Below, piece by piece: positions 9,816-18,200 of a stretch of DNA of 38,521 bases; position 1 is the first letter of the stretch; the number at the start of each line of letters is the position of its first letter. The stretch spans positions 1-38,521 of the forward strand of contig CAIVSG010000052.1 in the NCBI GenBank assembly GCA_903908555.1. The letters run 5' to 3'. The notes below the pieces were generated by a model. That model was given only the letters and a program-made list of their open reading frames with translations. It searched no databases and was not told where the DNA came from. The position numbers were made by a program, and so were the translations under genes. This stretch comes from an uncultured Chlorobiaceae bacterium (GTDB taxonomy: Bacteria; Bacteroidota; Chlorobiia; Chlorobiales; Chlorobiaceae).

Positions 9816-10085
9816 ATGCAGAAAATCAAGGGCACAATCCATCACTCTGCTTCCGATCTCGTCAACTTTCTCGAATGCGAACATCTGACGGCGTTGGACT
9901 TGATCAATCTGGAAACCCCACTTACCCAGGCGGAGGACGATGAACAGGCAATCCTTTTTCAGCAGAAGGGGATTGCCCACGAAGGGGCGTATGTCGAACA
10001 TCTCAGAAGCAGTGTGTCATCTCTTATTGACATTACCGAACTCAGCAGGGATGACCTGAAGGCGGCCTGTCGGCTGCAATTTTAA
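9816..10085 (+). pseudogene. Truncated TM0106-family RecB-like nuclease (N-terminal fragment)
   Basis: The 89-codon ORF reads 'HHSASDLVNFLECEHLTAL' followed by 'KGIAHEGAYVEHLR', the N-terminal signature of TM0106-type RecB-like putative nucleases, which are normally several hundred residues with the PD-(D/E)XK core and helicase-like parts downstream. Here the frame stops after 'DDLKAACRLQF' and I find no continuation in any frame after about 10080, so this is a deletion remnant rather than a point-mutated gene. It sits 70 bases after the sacsin-like gene and may once have been the third gene of that operon. The ATG at 9816 has no convincing ribosome binding site. Confidence 0.7.
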
Positions 10086-10183
10086 TAAATGCTCATTCTA
10101 TTGGATAACTACCTCCGTTTCTGATATGTAGAGACTCGTTGTCTAGTATGGACCGAGTCTATTTGAAGTCAGGGAGCTGGATC

Positions 10184-10546
10184 ATGACAGTAAGACAGCA
10201 GGCAATTGAGTGGATAAGGAGCCATAACCCATCAGAAGCGTCAAACCCTCTACGCACATCTCGATTTTACCCTGAAAAAGAAATTTGGTTCTTTACTTTT
10301 CCATCGGCATTTTTTGATGACGGGAAGGAAGGACACTTGAATATATTGTGCCAGAAGCAAGCCAACACCAATGACTTCTACTATTTGAAGGTACCCTTTT
10401 CATTTTTCAGGGAGAACCATGACAAACTCAATGTTCGTGCATCTGGCGAGAATTTTGATTTACATATCTCCGGTAAAAAGAGGAACTGGCTTGTGGATGA
10501 AAGAAGCGACGATGTAAATTTTGCTGTATTTGAACAACAGAGGTAG
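10184..10546 (+). CDS. Small hypothetical protein
   Basis: I place the start at ATG 10184 (MTVRQQAIEW...), preceded by AGGGAG, rather than at the track's TTG 10139, which has no ribosome binding site. The product is 120 residues, with alternating hydrophobic and aromatic strands ('EIWFFTFPSAFF', 'FYYLKVPFSFF') and 'NFDLHISGKKRNWLVDE' near the end, so probably a small alpha/beta fold. I do not recognise the family. It lies between two gene remnants in the graveyard region and may itself be a fragment. An intact ribosome binding site and amino-acid composition typical of a folded protein are the arguments for a real gene. Confidence 0.5.
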   Translation: MTVRQQAIEWIRSHNPSEASNPLRTSRFYPEKEIWFFTFPSAFFDDGKEGHLNILCQKQANTNDFYYLKVPFSFFRENHDKLNVRASGENFDLHISGKKRNWLVDERSDDVNFAVFEQQR

Positions 10547-10627
10547 TTTTAATCAGATACGAGTGAGATCTAGGCCGTACTGCGCCTATACGGTTGTTTA
10601 CCCGGCTATCCACCGGTTTAAATAGAT

Positions 10628-10641
10628 GGCCAGATCTGGCC
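10628..10641. promoter_or_regulatory. 14-bp perfect palindrome upstream of a small ORF (possible operator)
   Basis: GGCCAGATCTGGCC is a perfect 14-bp palindrome placed about 8 bases before the AAGGAGGG ribosome binding site of the next ORF, a place where a repressor dimer or an mRNA hairpin could act. A few 14-bp palindromes are expected by chance in a window of this size, so only the position speaks for function. Confidence 0.25.
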
Positions 10642-10662
10642 GACTCCCAAAGGAGGGCGTAA

Positions 10663-11067
10663 ATGAATGAGCAATTGAATTTGAGGGAAGACCTATTGAA
10701 GCAGCTTTCCCATTTAGCAAAGAATGACATGACGAAGCAATACCATGTCATCAACATGTGTATATACGAGATGATAAAAAACAAAGAATTTCTGACACTT
10801 GATACAGTCACTGAGAAATGCAATCTGTATTACAAAGTGCAAGTTAGTGCCAGATACGGGAAAATAGTTTCGCAACGAGTTCAAAGATCAATTGGAGGAA
10901 ATAGCGCATCAGCTCATCATGATGAAATCAATTGCAAACTTTCAACTTCCGGCTGGAGTTTGAAATTAGGTACATCTTCATGCACGGCTTTCCTTAATGA
11001 TAAGAACGGTCATCAGCATAAATTAGATTTGAACTCGACATTGAGCACCGAAAATAGCGTGCAATAG
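10663..11067 (+). CDS. Small hypothetical protein
   Basis: The 134-residue ORF has the best ribosome binding site of the neighbourhood (AAGGAGGG, spacing 6 to ATG 10663). The N-terminal half is helical and charged ('LREDLLKQLSHLAKNDMT'); the C-terminal half is Ser/Thr/Asn-rich with short strands ('GWSLKLGTSSCTAFL'). No family or catalytic motif is recognised. The low-complexity tail and the surroundings, with remnants on both sides, leave open that this is a broken gene that has picked up a random C-terminus. It is not obviously in an operon with either neighbour. Confidence 0.42.
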   Translation: MNEQLNLREDLLKQLSHLAKNDMTKQYHVINMCIYEMIKNKEFLTLDTVTEKCNLYYKVQVSARYGKIVSQRVQRSIGGNSASAHHDEINCKLSTSGWSLKLGTSSCTAFLNDKNGHQHKLDLNSTLSTENSVQ

Positions 11068-11211
11068 TGTTCTCTTTTGGGAGACTGGTGGACACGGATT
11101 GCTATATTGCTATTGAAGAATTCTGAAACAATAAAGGCGCATCCAAAAAAAGACTTACGACCGTCCAAGAAACCTGCGGGCCAAAGTCATGCCAACGGAG
11201 TGGAGAATGTT

Positions 11212-11589
11212 ATGGAGCTTCAAATTGGAAGATCATATTCAAGGTCGGAAATCAGTAAAATTCTGGGAGGAAGTATAAGAGCATCACTTCCCGTATCGGG
11301 GGGAGCGGTTGTATGTGGTTGCTTCAAAAAAGCGCCGGAATGGAATCCCCACGCTCCCGATGAGGTAACTCTAGGAGTTAAGCCTCGGGTACACGCTGCG
11401 GCCCGTACACTTGCCGAGCAAGGCGGACCTATTCCAATTTTTCTGTTCCAAGAGAACTCCGCCTGGAAATACAAGGGCGACTATCTCTGCACAGACTATT
11501 CAACAGATGAGAAGCTATGTGAACAAAAGATGAAAGAGAACCCCGTTCGGGGGCAAATTGGGGGAGTTCTCAGTTTCGAGAAGGTATAG
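11212..11589 (+). CDS. Small single-domain protein, possibly a DUF6697/PUA-like (SRA/EVE-type) fold
   Basis: The ORF track starts at 11077, but the first 45 codons look non-coding; the ATG at 11212 has GGAG nine bases upstream and begins the conserved-looking part 'MELQIGRSYSRSEISKILGG'. The 125-residue product continues with 'GGAVVCGCFKKAPEWNPHAP' and 'FLFQENSAWKYKGDYLC'. A pattern of a short 'SR.EI...LGG' start, a strand-rich core and a 'W.Y.GDY' strand resembles small DUF6697-like domains, which I recall as relatives of PUA/SRA-type readers. This is pattern memory, not a search. If correct it may recognise modified DNA. It lies 89 bases before an EVE-like remnant, another PUA-fold candidate. 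Confidence 0.45.
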   Translation: MELQIGRSYSRSEISKILGGSIRASLPVSGGAVVCGCFKKAPEWNPHAPDEVTLGVKPRVHAAARTLAEQGGPIPIFLFQENSAWKYKGDYLCTDYSTDEKLCEQKMKENPVRGQIGGVLSFEKV

Positions 11590-11677
11590 GACCAGTTAAA
11601 GTGCCCTACTATCGGCAAAACCAGCTACAATATGGCCGTTCATATCGGAGCCAAGTTAAGGTATGGAGGTACAAACC

Positions 11678-12348
11678 ATGAAAAAGCATGCGATACTACT
11701 ACGGCTGAATCCTCAACACTGGCCTAAGTGGGACAGTAAATTAGCGCAAGGGTATGATGTGGATGTTTGGTTCACAACGGGTCGCCGCCGCGCCGATGAT
11801 ATATACACAGGGATACCTGTTGTCGTCTTGGGTACAGACAATCTCGGTGTCGTCGCATGTGGGGAGACATCAAGTTGCGTAGAATTTCGGTCCGATACGG
11901 ATTGGGAAGAATCACCACTGGAATTCCAATCGAGTGGCAAAATAAACTTGAACAGAGTCTGCGTCAAAATCAGACGTGTACGGCTTGCAGCAAAGGGTAT
12001 GACCGAGTTTGCCGCCAACAGTGGCCGGGCGCGGTGGGTGACAAGTCCGATCCTCGGTGAAGCTGATTGGGAGGTATTGCAGGAAGGGAGTGATGCGCGG
12101 CAAGACGATGTCCTGAAGCTGGCGCTTGAGATCAGTATTGCCGATTTGAAGAAAACGCTTGAGCAAGAAACACTTTCTGCCCTTGCCTGGCTGGTCGATG
12201 ACGGCATCCTGGATTTTAAACTGGCCATGCCGCGCACAAGCTTGATCAGGGCGAATTTCATGACAAGTTCGGCATCTTTTCCGATGCAGAGGGCAACTGG
12301 GCAGTTAAAATAATGAGTAATATCAATTTATTGAACGAGGCAAATTAG
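11678..12348 (+). pseudogene. Chimeric pseudogene: EVE/PUA-like segment joined to a frameshifted PLD-helicase fragment
   Basis: The start at ATG 11678 has GGAGG at spacing 8. Residues about 1-100 (for example 'GIPVVVLGTDNLGVVACGET') look like an EVE/PUA-type strand pattern. From about 11990 the protein switches to the N-terminal PLD region of a PLD/DEAD helicase: 'GMTEF', 'RARWVTSPILGEADWEVLQE', 'ALAWLVDDGILDFKLAMPR'. The annotated frame then goes astray, but the neighbouring frame continues 'KLDQGEFHDKFGIFSDAEGN' from 12238, so one base has been lost at about 12235-12238. The PLD catalytic 'HDK' lies in this recovered part. Homology stops after 'DAEGN' and the frame ends with TAG at 12346-12348, overlapping the dptF start. 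The region is thus a double deletion joint plus a frameshift. The PLD assignment is firm; the EVE assignment is tentative. Confidence 0.68.
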
Positions 12349-13937
12349 TGGAAAGTGTAACGAGTCTCCGAGAAGCATTAAATGTACTAAAAAAATCATC
12401 ACCCCAGGCCGTTGAGGTCGAATGTCTCGACCGCACGCGCAATGTCCTAAAAGAATATTTGTACATTAGGACAAATATTGAAAAGGATTTCAAAAAGCAT
12501 CTTGAAGCACTTTTAAAAAACCAAGTCATTTTTTTGTGTGGTAGCAGTGGAGATGGCAAATCTGCAATACTGACTAGGTACAGTAGTGAATACGCTCATA
12601 AAGCAATTTTCCATCTTGACGCCACCCATAGTTCCGCTCCTCACCAAGATGCAATTACGACTCTGGACCAATTATTTTCCGAAGCAAAAAAAACAAGTTC
12701 ACCACTTGTTATCGGGATAAATATTGGGATGATGGCTAACTATGCAGAAGGTGGTTCAGAAGAACATGACGCTATCAAACGCTCTATGCGAGCTCATTTA
12801 AATGAAGGGCCCACTCCGATTGATCATATATATCTTGATTTTGAAAATTATCCAAAATTCATATTTGGTGAAACAGGTCCTATTTCAGAATTTGCAGTAG
12901 CCTTGATGAAGCGCATTACAAATAATGAAAACAATCCGTTTCGGGCGTTACTGGAGCAAGATAAACACTCACAAAACGATCCAAGGTTGACTGTAAATTT
13001 TAATTTACTCGCTCTGGCTTCAGTTCAGAAAATCATCGTCGAAATCCTGTTGAAATCGCGTCTCATTAAAGATCAGTTTGTCACTGCCAGGACACTTCTG
13101 GATTTTATGCATCAATTGCTAACTGATGATGGCTATCTTTTTGACAATCTATTTTCCGGTTCTGATAATGAATTATCACAACGAATTAAGTTTTTTGACC
13201 CAAGTACATTAAGGACCAAACGGATTGACCATTTTATTCTTCAGTTTAGTTTGGGACTAGTAGATGTGGATTTTGATAAATTTAAGCAGGACTTAATTGT
13301 GTTTGGCATTTCTGAAAAAGGCAGCCCAGCATCATTCATAAGATTGTTTTATCTCCTTCGTGACCAAGACTTAGGGAACAATTATCATCATTCTTTCTGT
13401 GAAGACTTCTCCGACGAGCTCATAAATTCATACGCAAAGTTTTGGAAATTACATACAAACTTCTCAGATTCTCACGAAGAACGAACAATACTACGAACAG
13501 ATTTTTACAATAATATTTTGCTCCAAGCTATTCATAACTATATGAATCGCAATGCAATGAAGTTGAGGAGACGACAGTACTTTATCGGCGAACACAATGG
13601 GTATCAGTTAGCAGCGCCATTAGATATCAGAGCTGATTTTGAAGCAATTCTAAACGATAGTAACAATAAGATCGGATATTTCAATGCATATTTAAAGGTT
13701 TCAAACAATTCTCTTCCTCCGCTATCAGTCAACATAAATTTGCATGAGCTTATGATAAAGCTCACTCAAGGATATCGACCAAACAAACATGATAAAAATA
13801 CAATTGTGATTCTTGATGAAATTGTAGAAGCAATTGTTGAACTGGCTAACAATAGTCAATCTTTAATAATTGTTGGAGATTCAGTGCACTACGAAGTAAC
13901 TCAAAGTGACAACATAATTGAAGTAAGCGGAGTTTAA
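12348..13937 (+). CDS. dptF: DptF: DNA phosphorothioation-dependent restriction ATPase
   Basis: This is the first gene of the restriction half of the Dnd system. The 529-residue protein, near the usual DptF length, has a P-loop 'GSSGDGKSAILTRYS' at about residues 65-79 and a conserved-looking N-terminal lead 'LKEYLYIRTNIEKDF'. The start is GTG 12348 with GAGG seven bases upstream, overlapping the TAG of the pseudogene before it. DptF with DptG and DptH restricts DNA lacking phosphorothioate in hosts that carry dnd genes. The stop overlaps the dptG start (TAATG), indicating translational coupling. The gene is AT-rich by eye compared with dndC and dndD, which hints that restriction and modification modules had separate histories. 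Confidence 0.9.
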   Translation: MESVTSLREALNVLKKSSPQAVEVECLDRTRNVLKEYLYIRTNIEKDFKKHLEALLKNQVIFLCGSSGDGKSAILTRYSSEYAHKAIFHLDATHSSAPHQDAITTLDQLFSEAKKTSSPLVIGINIGMMANYAEGGSEEHDAIKRSMRAHLNEGPTPIDHIYLDFENYPKFIFGETGPISEFAVALMKRITNNENNPFRALLEQDKHSQNDPRLTVNFNLLALASVQKIIVEILLKSRLIKDQFVTARTLLDFMHQLLTDDGYLFDNLFSGSDNELSQRIKFFDPSTLRTKRIDHFILQFSLGLVDVDFDKFKQDLIVFGISEKGSPASFIRLFYLLRDQDLGNNYHHSFCEDFSDELINSYAKFWKLHTNFSDSHEERTILRTDFYNNILLQAIHNYMNRNAMKLRRRQYFIGEHNGYQLAAPLDIRADFEAILNDSNNKIGYFNAYLKVSNNSLPPLSVNINLHELMIKLTQGYRPNKHDKNTIVILDEIVEAIVELANNSQSLIIVGDSVHYEVTQSDNIIEVSGV

Positions 13938-15271
13938 TGCAGATGATTCCAATACGCCTTGATTTACCAGCTAAAGTTGAAGATGTGCCACGAATAAATA
14001 CGTTAAACAGTTACTTGCCATTACGTAATAATAAAAATGAATTTAGCTGGGATGTTGTCATTGGTCTTTTTCTTGGCTATGCGTGTAATTTACAAATTCA
14101 AGACTACTCGCAAGAGAGGTTTGTTGAAGACTGCCGTAAAGTGTTCGAAGAGAAGTTAGAAGAAGTTGAGTTCTGGAATGTATTGAAGCGCATGTATTTT
14201 GAAAATGGTGCATTTTTCAATATTGCACCTGAGTGCCAATTGTTTAGAGCTCAAAAAGCTAACGTCAGGGCCGCAGAAGAACGTATAGCGCTGATGTATT
14301 TTTCGCTTCTTAATGGACTAGATCTGTCTGGTTGTTTTGGTGGCAAGATTAATTTCATCGAGCAGCATATTGTTGAGACACTCCAAAAAAAGCTTGTTTC
14401 AGTGACCACTCCGAGCAAAGAGCACCCCTATCTACCATATTTATCAGATCGATTTAGGGAAGATCTGGTTTTCTTGACTAGCAAACCCAAATATATGCTT
14501 GGTGAGCTTAAGAACTTTCTTGCAGTTTACGGCTTTCTATATTGCACTCAGCTGGCACTAAATTTACTTGAGTGGCGCAAGGAGACTCCCAAGCCTAAAC
14601 CACTATATTTTATTTTAGATAATGAGAAGGCCAGTTTGGAGCGCACCGAAATCCAGCGATATGGATGGAGATCTTTCTATGACGCTGCTCAGAACTTGTT
14701 TCCCGTTCTATCAATGTTAGAAAATTTACAACTTGAAGATAAAAACTCAATTAAGCACCCATTGTGGCATATGGCAGAGTCTATAAAAAATCATGAAGAT
14801 GCGGATAGATACAAAGATGCATTTATGAAATTTGCAATATGTTTTAAAGAACAACGAAACCTGAATACCGAGTTGAAGCAGAGCAATGATGTCTTAGACT
14901 GGATTGATAACCTAATTAAGCTCGCAATTAGCCAATTTAGTAAGGATCTCCCAGATTCCTCACGGTATGACGTGAATAGAAAATATGTCAAAGAAGTAGT
15001 AGAGCTAATTTGTGAGGGGTTTGTGCAAAACCGTCGCCGTGGTGGTCTCGTTTTAGTTATAAACCAAGATAGGCTGATACTTCTGACCAATATTGCTATA
15101 GGCTCTGCAGAAAAATTAAGATTTCATGAGCTGATTTTGGCTTTTGAAAATAGAGGAATTTATTTAGATAAACAGACTCAGCAGAAACTTATCGAATTTT
15201 ACGAACGAATTGGTAACGTTGATCGTATGAGTGACAGTGGGGACGCCGTGTATGTCAGAAAAACAATTTGA
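13937..15271 (+). CDS. dptG: DptG: DNA phosphorothioation-dependent restriction protein
   Basis: The 444-residue product lies exactly between dptF and dptH, overlaps both, and has the size expected of DptG. It has no obvious enzymatic motif; it is mostly helical, with clusters of aromatic residues ('YGFLYCTQLALNLLEWRK'). The identification rests on gene order, length and general resemblance. DptG is required together with DptF and DptH for restriction in the systems studied; its own biochemical task is poorly defined. ATG 13937 shares its A with the dptF stop, so translation is coupled. Confidence 0.85.
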   Translation: MQMIPIRLDLPAKVEDVPRINTLNSYLPLRNNKNEFSWDVVIGLFLGYACNLQIQDYSQERFVEDCRKVFEEKLEEVEFWNVLKRMYFENGAFFNIAPECQLFRAQKANVRAAEERIALMYFSLLNGLDLSGCFGGKINFIEQHIVETLQKKLVSVTTPSKEHPYLPYLSDRFREDLVFLTSKPKYMLGELKNFLAVYGFLYCTQLALNLLEWRKETPKPKPLYFILDNEKASLERTEIQRYGWRSFYDAAQNLFPVLSMLENLQLEDKNSIKHPLWHMAESIKNHEDADRYKDAFMKFAICFKEQRNLNTELKQSNDVLDWIDNLIKLAISQFSKDLPDSSRYDVNRKYVKEVVELICEGFVQNRRRGGLVLVINQDRLILLTNIAIGSAEKLRFHELILAFENRGIYLDKQTQQKLIEFYERIGNVDRMSDSGDAVYVRKTI

Positions 15272-18200
15272 AATATTTCTTTCCAGTGCACTAATCAATT
15301 GGGCAAATGAGTCCGCTAGTCCTGGATATAGGTATCAATTTAGAACTCCAAGTGAAGAAAATCGATTAAAGCTGTACGAGGCTATGATTCTTCAAGCGGA
15401 TGATGAAGTGCACTTTAAGGGCAGCGTTCTCAAGGTTATTACCATAGGTGAACTTCGATTGTTGCCGTTGCTGCATTTAGACGATGATAAAGGGCTAAAT
15501 GAGCATTTTATTGCAACTATTAGAGATTATATTGCTCCAGATATTGGCGGTGAATTGGCCGGTTGCGTCGCAATAATTATTCACGATAGTGATCTAGACA
15601 CCATTAGTAATAGCTCTGAGCGTCTCGATAAACAAAATGGCATTTGGAGTCCCGAGCATATAAAGCAAATGCTTAAAGCCTTAATAGATTACAAGGATAC
15701 AGGGAAGGATATCTCTCAGTGTCTGCTTGATTATCAATTCGCAGCAATACAAGAAGATGGCGCAACTATGTTTGGCTTTGCTCCATTGTATAAGGCTCTC
15801 TTGGATGGAGATCTGAAGTTTGATGAACTTGGCTTGCTAAATGATCCTCTAATTGAAAGTTTTAGCGGAAAACCTAAACAAATAAAAAAACGACTGGAAG
15901 AAAACCGTAAGCTATATAAGCAACTTGAATATGATGTTGTACATTTTTCTGGCCAGCTTAAAAACAGATTAGATTTTGGATCAAAGTTTATTGATAAGTA
16001 CTTCCCTGATGGCAACATTGATAAGTGGAAAACAATTGATTTTCAAGTCTTTTGTAATGAACTTACTAAAAACAAAAACCAAACACTTGAATTTGAAAAT
16101 GAAGTTGCTGGTATGAACATTGCGCTAATTGCTAGAAATAAAGATGAGTCAAAATCTGGAAAAAGAGAGCGCAGCATAATTATTGTAGTTGATGAAAATC
16201 AGACTGAGCAAGAATTTGAATTGCATTTCATCGGAAATGATCTTGAGGATAGTCAGTTACGAATTGCCACCAAAAGCTCTTTGATAAACGCTGAGTTCAA
16301 AATATTCAGTAGAGGCACCAAACGCAGAAAAGCGAGATTTAAGGCTCTTTTTGATGGCACACCATCATATTTTACTCTCTATACTGATCGGGATAAGACA
16401 ACGGAAAGATTTAAATTTAATTGCTTAGTAATACGAGAAAATGATTTTTTTGTCGATGCATTCAAGACGTGCTTTGTAATTACGCCAAATAAAAAGGAAA
16501 TTATTCTTCAGACAGACGACAGTAAGCTCTGTATTAATCCGGAATTACCAGGTTGCTCAGTTGTTTGCGATTTGAATCAAGAGATTGATTCTGATTTATA
16601 TGGTGAGGTTGATTTTTCAAAATTAGCCAATGAGTCAGATCTTATAGAATTTAAAGTTAAGCACGGTGAACATAGCTTAAAGTTCGCTGTAGAGGGGCAA
16701 GCAGCAACTGACTCCCTTAGCCTGCCTATTTTGCTTGATACCGATAGATATATTCGCTTGTTTACGGATGAATATTACGGCGAGTTCAATCGTTTAAAAG
16801 ACGTTGTAATAATTGATAATAAGGAGCTATCACCCGTCAGTAAACGGCTTAACCTTCTAAGATGGGAAGCAAGCTATTTAGACGAAGATATAATCGCATT
16901 TTCTTCCTCCGGAGGAGTGAAGTTAAGTGACATAGAGTCTGTAGACCTCAATTTATATAAAGCATACAGCGAGTTATTTAGTTTTCTTAGAAAACTTGGG
17001 ACAATGCCATCTTTGGTCGGTTGGGGGCCTGAATTCCGTAAGTCTGTACAGACAGTGATCGAATCTTACATATCTTACTTGGAGCAAATTCAAAAAAATA
17101 CGGTATTAAACTCCGATCAAAAACTAGTGATGAATATTGGAATGGGGGTGTTTGAAGGTAAAGAATATCTTACTCCATACCATCCATTGATCCTTTCGTA
17201 TTACCTAACCATAGCTGAACAAATTGTTGTGGATTCTGAGACTCGAAGCTTTGAAACGTTACCTAGAATAACATTAGAGCGTTTAACTCCCAGAGGGCTT
17301 TTGCCATATGTCTATGACAGCAAATGTGGATTTTCCTACACGCAGCAAGTTAAGGAAAATGTCTTCTGGCTTGAACTGGTTCCTCAACAGGAAAGTAGCT
17401 ACCAGTTCGTTCGTAAGCTTGTAAAAGAAAAAATAGGTGAATTTAAATTAGCCTTCAAACAGCTATTTTCAGCAAATAGTAGTAAATTGATTATCAATGC
17501 TCTGAACCAGCAAAACAGTGAGGAATTGTTTCTGGGTTTAGTTGATTATTTTAAGGAACAGCTTGAAGATGCCTGCCCAGTTCATGTGAATCTATATGAT
17601 GATACTTTTCATCTAAATGCATTTGACCGATTTGCTGAGGAACCAAGCATATCAGTGATAAAGAGTAAGCTTGAGCTAGACAAAGGTGCTTCAAAAGACA
17701 ACGCAGATTCAATAGTTGATTTACTTCGAACAAAGCTCACCTATAGTAAATTCACTCATACACAAGTAAAAAATAAGCAGACTTATGCACATCTCGCATT
17801 TTTCCGAAACAATCAGAAAATTGACTGTCGGCAGATTGATATCGATTCAGCATTAAGTGGTGTAGCAGCTGATGGTATTTTGGCCAACGAGGCATCAGAA
17901 AATAAAGGTGGAAGCTACTACACAGCCTTTGGACTTAGAAATGTAGATTACAAGGAGCTGCCACACCTTAAACTCGCAAAATTATATGGATCTCTCTATC
18001 GCCCTTCGAGGGAGTCAAATACCCAGTTTACAGGTAGTAATGCTGTAACACTGGCGGTGAGTGACGATTTTAAGGAGTTGTTAGAGCAAGCCTATGATTC
18101 TGCAATCTGGACCACAATTATTGATCCAAAAGTTACTCTAGATTTTTTTACCAGCAACAATGATGTATTGCTCATCCATTATTCAGATCAATATTCGAGT

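Noticed and set aside
9758-9943. 61-codon plus-strand ORF
   Set aside because: Overlaps the TM0106 fragment in another frame; the overlapping frame shows real homology and this one does not.
11713-12261. 182-codon minus-strand ORF
   Set aside because: It is rich in Ser and Arg with no motif, and opposite a region where the plus strand shows clear PLD-family homology across a frameshift.
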